Below are positions 1-5,815 of a stretch of 8,377 nucleotides of DNA, one piece after another (position 1 is the first letter of the stretch; the number at the start of each line of letters is the position of its first letter). The position numbers and the translations under genes were made by a program. Source of the stretch: Bacillota bacterium. Its GTDB lineage: Bacteria; Bacillota; Clostridia; Christensenellales; Pumilibacteraceae. The stretch spans positions 1 to 8,377 of the forward strand of contig WQSV01000054.1 of assembly GCA_009787685.1 (NCBI GenBank), in the 5' to 3' direction. The notes below the pieces were generated by a model, which was given only the letters and a program-made list of their open reading frames with translations, did not search any database and was not told where the DNA came from.

Positions 1-432
1 TGGCATCAATTCCGCAGTTTCGGTGCAAGCATAGCCAAACATCATGCCTTGGTCACCCGCCCCCGTTTCTTCAAACTTGTCCTTGTTCCCCCCTTTTTTC
101 TCCATTGAAGCGTTGACTCCAAGCGCAATATCTGGGCTTTGCGAGTGAATCGCACTCATCACTGCAAGAGACGAAGAGTCGAAGCCAAGTTCTGATTTGT
201 TATAGCCAATTTTAGAGACAACCTTTTTTGCAATCGCCGAAACATCGGCATATGCAGTTGTTGTCACCTCGCCCATTGCAAGTAAAAATCCAGTTGTCAC
301 GCAACACTCCGCCGCAACTTTTGCTTTTTTGTCTTGACCGATGATGGCATCCAAAATACCATCTGAAACCGCATCACAAACCTTGTCTGGATGCCCTTCT
401 GTCACACTTTCACTTGTTATTAATCTTTTCAT
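1..432 (-). CDS. metK: S-adenosylmethionine synthetase, N-terminal 144 residues (cut by window edge)
   Basis: Makes S-adenosylmethionine from methionine and ATP in the cytosol. The reading frame is open from the ATG at 432 to the left edge, giving 144 codons of a protein that is usually about 390 residues. Visible family signatures are SESVTEGHPDK at residues 7-17 (ATP-binding His14 and metal-binding Asp16), Glu42 in VAAECC, QSPD at 98-101 (the methionine-site loop region) and GAGDQGMMFGYA at 124-135, the classic MetK signature. All key residues expected in this part are present. The start is supported by an AGAGGA Shine-Dalgarno (complement of 441-446) 8 nt upstream and by a consensus promoter at 470-498. 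The gap to that promoter is too short for a SAM riboswitch. It is transcribed away from the rest of the window and separated from the lipoprotein unit by the terminator at 524-555. Identification is very secure; only the C-terminal part is out of view. Confidence 0.97.
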   Translation of the reverse strand, partial: MKRLITSESVTEGHPDKVCDAVSDGILDAIIGQDKKAKVAAECCVTTGFLLAMGEVTTTAYADVSAIAKKVVSKIGYNKSELGFDSSSLAVMSAIHSQSPDIALGVNASMEKKGGNKDKFEETGAGDQGMMFGYACTETAELMP

Positions 433-469
433 TTGTTTTTTCCTCTCAAAATTTTTATTGCTACCAATC

Positions 470-498
470 AGCATACCACATGCGCACAAAGATGTCAA
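470..498 (-). promoter_or_regulatory. metK promoter
   Basis: Read on the minus strand: -35 TTGACA (complement of 493-498), a 17-bp spacer, and -10 TATGCT (complement of 470-475). It is preceded by TGTGG, giving an extended -10 of the TRTG type common in Gram-positive bacteria. The predicted start is near 463, leaving a leader of about 30 nt with an AGAGGA Shine-Dalgarno. Confidence 0.85.
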
Positions 499-523
499 CC
501 GCAAAACATGACAATAACAAAAC

Positions 524-555
524 AAAAAAGACTATTGTGTTCAATAGTCTTTTTT
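524..555 (-). terminator. Intrinsic terminator of the lipoprotein unit
   Basis: A perfect 14-bp stem (524-537 with 542-555) closes a 4-nt loop. The stem includes an A6/T6 end, so it supplies a U-tract on either strand. It lies about 46 nt after the stop of the 282-residue lipoprotein and just upstream of the metK promoter. Its job is therefore most likely to end the leftward lipoprotein transcript before metK. No plus-strand gene ends here. Confidence 0.88.
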
Positions 556-601
556 GAAATGGGTTATCTCACGGACAACCTTGATTTTTTTATCAGCCTA
601 C

Positions 602-1450
602 TCAGAGGGCGGAGAGGGCTTTGATTATTGTTAGTGCATTAGTTGCGTGATGAGGTTGGATTTCAAAAGTGAATTTCCAATTGTTTCCATTGCGCACGAC
701 TCTTGGGTCGATTGAAACAACTTCTCCGTTGTCATTGGTGCTAAGAACTATTACCCCACCGATTCTGAGAGTGGTTGAGAAATAGACCAAGTCTTGAGTC
801 CAACGCAATGTCACCGTGTCGCCGACTTGAACAGTCGTGTTCCCTCCTGTGTTCAAAATTCTGTTGGTTGGAAGCGAATTTCCGTTTTCGTCATAGAACC
901 CCCAAACGGTGATTCCTTGTCTTGCCCCGTTGATCAAAAAATTCACTCTTGCTTCGTTGCAAGTGACGCAATTTTGAACATCACAACATTCTCGGCAATG
1001 TGCCCCTGAATCACGACAGACTCTGCAATCGTAGTGATAAAGCGGATCGCAGTCAGTGCAACCATTATCATTGCAGTGGTCGCAGTCATAGTCTGATGGA
1101 GTTGTTGTTGAAAGTCCAACGATTGAAAATGTTAATGTTGCGTTTTGAAAAACTGTGTGAATTAGAGTTGTCACACTTCTTTCATGATATTCGTCTGTTT
1201 CATTGATGGAGATTTTCATTCGAAAATTTTCCGGGGGAGCTGTCCACGAAAATATTATAATTGAGCCAACTTGAAGTTGTTGATGACTTGTCACGGTTTC
1301 GTTGTTCACCATTGCAGTGACATTGTCGCCACTCCATTCAATTTGATGATATGTTTCTTGCTCGTTCTCGTCATCACAACCTGTGAGAAAACTCATGGTC
1401 GCAAATACTAAAATGAGGACAAGGATAATTGTCAAAAGTCTTTTTTTCAT
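602..1450 (-). CDS. Cysteine-rich predicted lipoprotein, 282 aa, unknown function (small paralogue)
   Basis: Function not recognised. Residues 1-25 form a lipoprotein signal peptide: MKKR, a hydrophobic core, then the lipobox LTGC with Cys25 as the lipid-modified residue. This predicts export and anchoring on the outer face of the membrane. Residues about 35-111 form a beta-rich module (WSG at 39-41, VGS at 61-63, FSW at 67-69, TFSIV at 107-111). A cluster of 11 Cys follows at 123-164, starting CDHCNDNGCTDCDP and continuing DCRVC. Residues about 168-266 are a second beta-rich segment with the same GDTV/RW style. The N-terminal 155 residues match the 1114-residue protein encoded upstream, so the two are paralogues. 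An AAAGGA Shine-Dalgarno sits about 9 nt before the ATG. The 65-nt gap to the upstream gene has no terminator, so the two probably share an mRNA. No LPXTG motif or catalytic motif was seen. It could be an adhesin, a binding protein or a partner of the large protein. Confidence 0.87.
   Translation of the reverse strand: MKKRLLTIILVLILVFATMSFLTGCDDENEQETYHQIEWSGDNVTAMVNNETVTSHQQLQVGSIIIFSWTAPPENFRMKISINETDEYHERSVTTLIHTVFQNATLTFSIVGLSTTTPSDYDCDHCNDNGCTDCDPLYHYDCRVCRDSGAHCRECCDVQNCVTCNEARVNFLINGARQGITVWGFYDENGNSLPTNRILNTGGNTTVQVGDTVTLRWTQDLVYFSTTLRIGGVIVLSTNDNGEVVSIDPRVVRNGNNWKFTFEIQPHHATNALTIIKALSAL
959..1084 (-). repeat. Cys-rich cluster coding region of the small lipoprotein
   Basis: Encodes residues 123-164 with Cys at 123, 126, 131, 134, 142, 145, 152, 155, 156, 161 and 164. 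The unit C-x2-C-x4-C-x2-C-D-P starts at 123, and a related unit starts 19 residues later at 142. The same 19-residue spacing occurs in the large paralogue. Confidence 0.75.
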
Positions 1451-1515
1451 ATTGATAGTTCCTTTTTAAATCAAATTGTTATTTTTCAAATTTTACAACT
1501 TAAAGTTCTAAATTT

Positions 1516-4500
1516 TTAGGCTGGTTTCATCACAAGTGAAATATTAACAGCGGTTGTGTTTGATGGAATGTTGAAAATTAGCCAATAGCCGTTTCCTGTT
1601 GGAATTGAAATCCCTTGATTAAATTGTGGGGTTCCGTTTCTTGTGAAAGTTGTTTCGTTGATTATTACTTCAACGAGAACATAGCCAACTGGAACAAAAA
1701 TGTTTATTTCAAGGCGTGTTGTTCCGATTGGAATGCTGTTTGTGATATTGCCCTCAATTCCAACAATTGTTCCATCTGGCATTCCTGCTGTGTTAATATT
1801 AAGAGGAATACCCTCTTCTCCGTTTTGATTACAGACGCATGGATTTTGTCCGCATGGGCTTGTGATATGACAGACGCAGAATTCTGTGTTGCAGATTGGA
1901 CATGGAATGGAAGTGTGAAACCAGCCATCAAACATCACGAAGTTTGCAATAATCATCTGGCCCGCTCCACCTCCAGCGCCCGGAATTCCAGTGACAATGA
2001 TTGACAACCAGTTGCTCCAGTTGATGCTAATTACTGCATTGACTGGAGCATGACCATCGGCGATCCAATTCCAAACGAGTGGTCTTGACATATAGTCCGC
2101 TGGATGCAGATAATTCATGTTGACATAAGCTCTTCTGATTGGAAGCCCATTTTGTCTCCAAACAAGATGCCCATCATAAACATGAATTGTCACACTACTA
2201 AAGAGTCCAATGTTGTCATAGAGGATGAGGTGAGTTTCCCAATCTCCAATGGCTGAAAACGGAATTTCAATTTGACTAAAACCAAAATGCAAAAACACAC
2301 ATTCGCAGATATCCAAGCACAAACATTCAGTTTCTATGAATTGAAGAGGATTTGCCCAATCATTCCAACGAATAGTGGGCATTGCAAACAGAATAATGTG
2401 TTCACAACAATCACAAACAAAAACATAATACACTGATGACAAATAAACAGCAAAGTCATAAGTTGCATATTTGCAATCAAGCATGAATGCCCACATGTAG
2501 GCTCTGTAGTGCCCTTGACCCGCTTGGCAGTAGGAGAAGAATCTGAACCCTTCAATGAAATATGGGGCTATTGCTGGCCATCCCCACGCATTCCCTCTCA
2601 TGTGGAATGGTTCAAAAACGAGTTGGCTTTCTGGGAGGTTTAGTCCTTGCATTAGGTCAAATAGTTCTTGCAATTCATCAAGTTCAATACGTGGGAAAAA
2701 TCTTCTTCCACCAAAACGGTTTATTAGCCTTTCGGTGTTCGCTTCATATTGAGCAAAAAACATGATAAGGTTGCATTCACTGATTGCAATATGGAGATTC
2801 CAAAACCACAAAAGTGAGGACACTGCAAAGTATTGAACAAAATGTTCTAGTATTTCTGGATTTTCAAATTTGATGACACTTATTTCACTTCCCTCAAAAA
2901 ATGCTGAAAAACTTTCAACAACAAACTCATAATAGCCATACTTTTCAAAAATGAAATTAAACTCTGGCCACAAATAGAAAATATTGGCGTTTGGAGACAT
3001 TTCAAAAAGAATGTATTGAAACCATGGTGTTAGATGGTTGAACTGGAGTTGATAAGGAGTGACCTTTGTCATATGAAGATGAAGTGAGCTTTCAATGACT
3101 CCCATGAACATCAATGTTTGTCTGACCGCTAACTGAGTTCCCCAAAAAACAAGGTGTTCATAGTTCACAACATAAGTGTCAACTCTGTTTAAAACTCCAA
3201 GATCCTTAAGAATGCTTTGTTTGATACCAGTTGCTCTTTGTGAAGATGAAAACGCGTGCAGTCGAACATTATCATCGCCTGTTTCTGCTATTACTGTTTC
3301 ATTCACTTCTCCTCCGAAATCGTCAGTGCCGATAAAAATATTCCAACCAACTCCGCCGAATCTTCCATAAAGATATTCAGCATAGGTGAAAGAGCGGAAC
3401 AATATAATAACGGGACTGTCTCCGACAGTTTGAGTAAGCTCATGGAAGCCTCGACGAAGAGTTGTGATTCCTTCTCCGGAGACATAGATTTGAACAATAA
3501 ACCTTGGTTCAACTTCGACTTCAATTTCAACAACAGAACCAACGGCAAACCTGTCGTTTGTCATTGGAAAATTTCCGTTGACGGTGATCCAAAAGTCGCC
3601 TATTCCATCCATAATAAAAACATCTTGAGAAACAAGAACTTGTTGCCCAACACAAGTGCATGGAGGGTTTCCAAGAAGACAATATTCTGCTTCAATGAAC
3701 GATCGAAAAAAATCAAGTATCGCTGGATTTCCGCCAAATGCCATACCACGATAGGTGTGGGTCAATTGGACAACTGAATAGCCCATGTCTCTGATTGGCA
3801 TATTTTTTGATACTTTTGCCCAGTTGTCACAGCCAAACAGCCAAACATTGAATCTTGCGAGTTCGCCGTCAAACTCTTGTCCTAATTGCAAGCCAAGAGC
3901 GAAAGCATGAGAGAAGGGTGCCATGTCTGAATGAAGCCCTAGGACTTGGAGTCCGAGAACAGCGTCCATTAGGAAATTATAGTGAGATGGATTAACGAGG
4001 GTTGGGTTCTCTGGATCGACTAGAACTGGCGGAATGCCATATTTGATGAGATTTGGGAAAAACCATTCTGAGAATGCGTTTTCAACCGCAATAAGAACAT
4101 TGTCAACTCGAATATCGCCCGGTGATTGTGCTGCAACAGCTTCTTCTTCGGTCAAGAAAAACATCAAGAGAACTGAACCAATTCCTTGCCACCAAATGTG
4201 TTGGTCGAACTCTCCATAAAAAGACGGAATAATAATCGTGTGGTGATCAGCTCCGACTGCCATCGTTGCTTGAAGTTGCATTTCCTTAAGTCCATGATAA
4301 GTGACTTCAACAAAATTCATGAGACACGAAATACACCCATCTATTCCGCAAAAGAATATGTTATCGCAATTTTGACATATTGTTCTGCAATATGGATTGT
4401 TTCCAAAATCACAATTGACATGACATGGATCACACTCAATACAACCAACATCTTTGCATTGACGACAGTCATAGTTGAAAAAAGGGTCACATTCGACGCA

Positions 4501-4860
4501 ACCGATGTCATTGCAATTGTCACAATCGGCAGGAATTGCGACAATACTGAAAGTGATTATCACACTTTCCGTGACTGAATGAGTGAATGCGGTTATGTTT
4601 CTAAGACGGTATTGTGGTGCATTTTCTCCAATAACTATTCTCATTTGAAATCCTTCGTTTGGAGAACTCCATGAAAATAATACCGTTGAACCCTCACGAA
4701 TCCCCCCAGAACTCGCCACAATTTCACCATCAACTGTCGCGACAACAGCCTCTCCACTCCATGTCACGTTGTGATAGACATAGCCATTGCATGCTGTGAG
4801 CATGCCAATCGAGAGCGCCATCACGACAGCTAGAGCAATTAGTAGTTTCAGTTTTTTCAT
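1516..4860 (-). CDS. Giant cysteine-rich predicted lipoprotein, 1114 aa, unknown function (large paralogue)
   Basis: Function not recognised. Residues 1-24 are a lipoprotein signal peptide ending in the lipobox LTAC (Cys24), predicting a membrane-anchored extracellular protein. Order of parts: a beta-rich module at about 29-107 (WSG, EGS, FSW, ITFSIV); a 16-Cys cluster at 113-179 beginning CDNCNDIGCVECDP; a long unassigned region at about 185-395; a second beta-like module at about 421-490 (VGSVVEIEVEVEP); a large aromatic-rich unassigned region at about 491-960 with short Cys groups at 816-819 and 846-854; a glycine run at 961-966; a third Cys group at 987-1010; and a C-terminal beta-like module at about 1044-1112. 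No LPXTG, C-terminal membrane helix, protease motif or sugar-hydrolase motif was seen. The start has an AGAGGA Shine-Dalgarno about 10 nt upstream, and the TSS is predicted near 4952. It is first in the unit with the 282-residue paralogue and divergent from marR. The length and uninterrupted frame argue for selection on the protein. Confidence 0.88.
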   Translation of the reverse strand: MKKLKLLIALAVVMALSIGMLTACNGYVYHNVTWSGEAVVATVDGEIVASSGGIREGSTVLFSWSSPNEGFQMRIVIGENAPQYRLRNITAFTHSVTESVIITFSIVAIPADCDNCNDIGCVECDPFFNYDCRQCKDVGCIECDPCHVNCDFGNNPYCRTICQNCDNIFFCGIDGCISCLMNFVEVTYHGLKEMQLQATMAVGADHHTIIIPSFYGEFDQHIWWQGIGSVLLMFFLTEEEAVAAQSPGDIRVDNVLIAVENAFSEWFFPNLIKYGIPPVLVDPENPTLVNPSHYNFLMDAVLGLQVLGLHSDMAPFSHAFALGLQLGQEFDGELARFNVWLFGCDNWAKVSKNMPIRDMGYSVVQLTHTYRGMAFGGNPAILDFFRSFIEAEYCLLGNPPCTCVGQQVLVSQDVFIMDGIGDFWITVNGNFPMTNDRFAVGSVVEIEVEVEPRFIVQIYVSGEGITTLRRGFHELTQTVGDSPVIILFRSFTYAEYLYGRFGGVGWNIFIGTDDFGGEVNETVIAETGDDNVRLHAFSSSQRATGIKQSILKDLGVLNRVDTYVVNYEHLVFWGTQLAVRQTLMFMGVIESSLHLHMTKVTPYQLQFNHLTPWFQYILFEMSPNANIFYLWPEFNFIFEKYGYYEFVVESFSAFFEGSEISVIKFENPEILEHFVQYFAVSSLLWFWNLHIAISECNLIMFFAQYEANTERLINRFGGRRFFPRIELDELQELFDLMQGLNLPESQLVFEPFHMRGNAWGWPAIAPYFIEGFRFFSYCQAGQGHYRAYMWAFMLDCKYATYDFAVYLSSVYYVFVCDCCEHIILFAMPTIRWNDWANPLQFIETECLCLDICECVFLHFGFSQIEIPFSAIGDWETHLILYDNIGLFSSVTIHVYDGHLVWRQNGLPIRRAYVNMNYLHPADYMSRPLVWNWIADGHAPVNAVISINWSNWLSIIVTGIPGAGGGAGQMIIANFVMFDGWFHTSIPCPICNTEFCVCHITSPCGQNPCVCNQNGEEGIPLNINTAGMPDGTIVGIEGNITNSIPIGTTRLEINIFVPVGYVLVEVIINETTFTRNGTPQFNQGISIPTGNGYWLIFNIPSNTTAVNISLVMKPA
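1831..1902 (-). repeat. C-terminal Cys cluster coding region of the large lipoprotein
   Basis: Encodes residues 987-1010 with seven Cys (987, 990, 995, 997, 1003, 1008, 1010) in a CPIC / CVC / CGQNPCVC pattern. The spacing differs from the N-terminal 19-residue repeat. It sits just before the C-terminal beta-like module, so a Cys cluster lies next to a beta module at both ends of the protein. Confidence 0.6.
4324..4524 (-). repeat. N-terminal Cys-rich repeat coding region of the large lipoprotein
   Basis: Encodes residues 113-179 with 16 Cys. Two clear units of C-x2-C-x4-C-x2-C-D-P start at residues 113 and 132, a 19-residue period. More irregular Cys pairs follow to residue 179. The first units align closely with residues 123-155 of the small lipoprotein. 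Confidence 0.75.
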
Positions 4861-4915
4861 TTTTCACATTTCCTCTTTTTTTAACAATTTTAAAATTATT
4901 CTACATTTTTTCATT

Positions 4916-4949
4916 CGATTATCATTTGATAATTATCAAATGATAATCG
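4916..4949. promoter_or_regulatory. Perfect 34-bp palindrome, candidate MarR operator
   Basis: Each 17-base arm is the exact reverse complement of the other, with no spacer; the left arm is CGATTATCATTTGATAA. It can also be read as two abutting copies of TTATCA-N2-TGATAA (4919-4932 and 4933-4946), as expected for two adjacent dimer sites. It lies about +3 to +36 relative to the predicted start of the lipoprotein transcript, where a bound repressor would block RNA polymerase. The adjacent divergent gene is a MarR regulator, a family that binds such AT-rich inverted repeats. The TTTGAT/ATCAAA half-sites resemble those I recall for FabT, a MarR protein, but with different spacing. In the mRNA it could also fold as a hairpin. 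The palindrome is seen directly; binding by this MarR is inferred. Confidence 0.75.
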
Positions 4950-4958
4950 TTAAATATT

Positions 4959-4988
4959 ATTATATCACACACTTTTAAAGTTTGTCAA
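4959..4988 (-). promoter_or_regulatory. Promoter of the lipoprotein unit
   Basis: Read on the minus strand: -35 TTGACA (complement of 4983-4988), an 18-bp spacer, and -10 TATAAT (complement of 4959-4964), preceded by GTGTGA to give an extended -10. All twelve core bases are consensus, so without repression this should be a strong promoter. The spacer holds a small inverted repeat (ACTTT-T-AAAGT, 4971-4981). The predicted start is near 4952, giving a leader of about 90 nt that contains the 34-bp palindrome. Confidence 0.85.
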
Positions 4989-5033
4989 TACTTTTTTTGA
5001 GAAAATTTAAATTAATTTTTTGTTAAGTTTTTA

Positions 5034-5062
5034 TTGACATTTCTTCTTTGTTGATATATGAT
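5034..5062 (+). promoter_or_regulatory. marR promoter
   Basis: -35 TTGACA (5034-5039), 17-bp spacer, -10 TATGAT (5057-5062). The -10 overlaps an upstream in-frame ATG at 5058, so a transcript from here cannot use that codon. The start predicted near 5069-5073 falls at or next to the ATG at 5073. The 45 bp between this -35 and that of the divergent lipoprotein promoter is almost pure A/T and could act as UP elements for both. Confidence 0.75.
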
Positions 5063-5072
5063 TGAAAGTGAA

Positions 5073-5525
5073 ATGGACAACAAACGGCTCAAAGAATTAA
5101 TCACTCTACTCAATGACTACACTAGCATTTTTAACAGAAATGTTGCAATGCCTAGAAGCGGTCACAATGCCCTTTTGAAAAAGAACGGGTTAACTTCTCT
5201 TGAATTGCAAGTTTTGATAATGATTAGTCATTTTGAGAAAACTTCTCCGAGCGCTATTGCTGATGAACTTGGAATTCCAAGACCAAATGCAACAAGGCTT
5301 GTGAGGTCACTTTCAGAAAAAGGTTTTTGCAAGAAAGAAAAAGATTCTGGAAAAACTGTGTCATTAACTTTGAGCGAAAAAGGACGGGAATTTATTGAAA
5401 ACGACAAGTCGCTTGATCAAGAGAAAAGATTAAAAATCTACAACAAGCATATTCCCGAAGAAAAACAAGAGCGGTTGTTTGAGCTTTACAATGAGTTGAT
5501 TGAGATTTGGTCAATGTTGCCTTAG
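5073..5525 (+). CDS. MarR-family winged-helix transcriptional regulator, 150 aa
   Basis: A DNA-binding dimer that in this family usually represses nearby genes and releases DNA on binding a small ligand or on oxidation. From the ATG at 5073, residues about 1-30 form the N-terminal dimer helix. The winged helix-turn-helix spans about 43-110: SPSAIADELGIPRPNATRLV (about 58-77) includes the recognition helix, followed by RSLSEKGF and a wing ending KTVSLTLSEKGREFI. The C-terminal helices (about 125-145) complete the dimer interface. The length is normal for the family. An in-frame ATG at 5058 would add five residues, but it lies inside the -10 box. Neither ATG has a Shine-Dalgarno, so a nearly leaderless mRNA from 5073 is the better reading. 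It is divergent from the lipoprotein unit and 123 bp from a perfect palindrome, so control of that unit is likely. The exact subfamily and ligand cannot be told. Confidence 0.9.
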   Translation: MDNKRLKELITLLNDYTSIFNRNVAMPRSGHNALLKKNGLTSLELQVLIMISHFEKTSPSAIADELGIPRPNATRLVRSLSEKGFCKKEKDSGKTVSLTLSEKGREFIENDKSLDQEKRLKIYNKHIPEEKQERLFELYNELIEIWSMLP

Positions 5526-5549
5526 CTGATAAATTCCTTTGTTCTTCTT

Positions 5550-5601
5550 GAGCCTTGAATTCTCGTTGGCATGGATTTTGAGTCCAATTTGCCATAGGCG
5601 C
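5550..5601 (-). other. tRNA-Leu(CAA)-like relic or hairpin
   Basis: Read on the minus strand, GCGCCTATGGC is followed by AATTGG, then ACTCAAAATCCA and, further on, a TTCAA with GAG/CTC flanks. From memory this recalls a tRNA-Leu with anticodon CAA in a seven-base loop (T33 and A37 in place) from which most of the D-loop has been lost. There is also a plain hairpin: TGGCA/TGCCA (5567-5571 with 5590-5594) plus TGGA/TCCA inside it. The acceptor stem does not close and the T-arm pairs poorly, so this is not a working tRNA. It may be a decayed gene, a recombination scar or chance. Confidence 0.3.
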
Positions 5602-5663
5602 TGCCCCTAGACCCATTCAACACAAATGTTTAATCCGATTGCTACTTTGCCCACACTTAATAA

Positions 5664-5678
5664 TTGTCAAAATGACAA
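5664..5678. repeat. Inverted repeat TTGTCA-AAA-TGACAA
   Basis: A perfect 6-bp inverted repeat with a 3-nt centre, 16 bp before the terminator stem at 5695. Its half-sites resemble TTATCA/TGATAA of the 34-bp palindrome and the TGTCA/TGACA repeat at 7488-7500. It could be a weak protein site or chance in AT-rich DNA. The surrounding 5526-5690 holds no coding region that I can support. Confidence 0.35.
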
Positions 5679-5694
5679 CGACCATGACACTAGC

Positions 5695-5724
5695 AAACAC
5701 CTCTCTCTTAGAGAGGTGTTTTTT
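5695..5724 (+). terminator. Intrinsic terminator downstream of marR
   Basis: Stem 5695-5706 with 5710-5721 (core CACCTCTCT / AGAGAGGTG, extended by A-T pairs), a 3-nt loop, and a run of T to 5724. It lies about 170 nt after the marR stop and before the yitT promoter, so it most likely ends the marR transcript and insulates yitT. Confidence 0.85.
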
Positions 5725-5776
5725 GTTGACTTATTGAACACTTAATATTGTCGATTGATTATTTGTGTTAAAACAG

Positions 5777-5805
5777 TTGACAGGTAGACTTTGTGGTGTT
5801 ATACT
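5777..5805 (+). promoter_or_regulatory. yitT-family gene promoter
   Basis: -35 TTGACA (5777-5782), 17-bp spacer, -10 TATACT (5800-5805) preceded by TGT (extended -10). The start predicted near 5812-5813 is only about 3-4 nt before the ATG at 5816. No Shine-Dalgarno lies between them, so the mRNA would be nearly leaderless. Confidence 0.82.
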
Positions 5806-5815
5806 TTAAATAATT

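Noticed and set aside
433..500. SAM riboswitch upstream of metK
   Set aside because: The predicted leader is only about 30 nt, far too short for any SAM riboswitch class, and a plain Shine-Dalgarno is present.
433..624. Plus-strand open frame of 63 codons between metK and the small lipoprotein
   Set aside because: It runs through the metK promoter and the terminator hairpin, has no Shine-Dalgarno and shows no protein-like pattern.
1516..1731. Sortase or cell-wall anchor at the C-terminus of the large protein
   Set aside because: The last residues (NISLVMKPA) contain no LPXTG, no hydrophobic helix and no basic tail; the N-terminal lipobox is the only anchor.
3256..3777. Plus-strand open frame of 173 codons inside the large lipoprotein gene
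   Set aside because: It is antisense to a long intact frame with a clear signal peptide, has no Shine-Dalgarno or promoter, and its protein has no recognisable features.
4861..5072. Transposon or insertion sequence end, suggested by the long palindrome
   Set aside because: There is no transposase, no matching copy elsewhere in the window and no target duplication. The position relative to the promoter fits an operator better.
5550..5601. Functional tRNA-Leu
   Set aside because: The acceptor stem does not pair, the D-arm is missing and the T-arm has only two or three pairs.
5392..5616. Minus-strand 74-codon frame overlapping the end of marR
   Set aside because: It overlaps the conserved end of marR and has no Shine-Dalgarno. 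Its NWTQNPC-type start looks like translated tRNA-like sequence rather than a gene.
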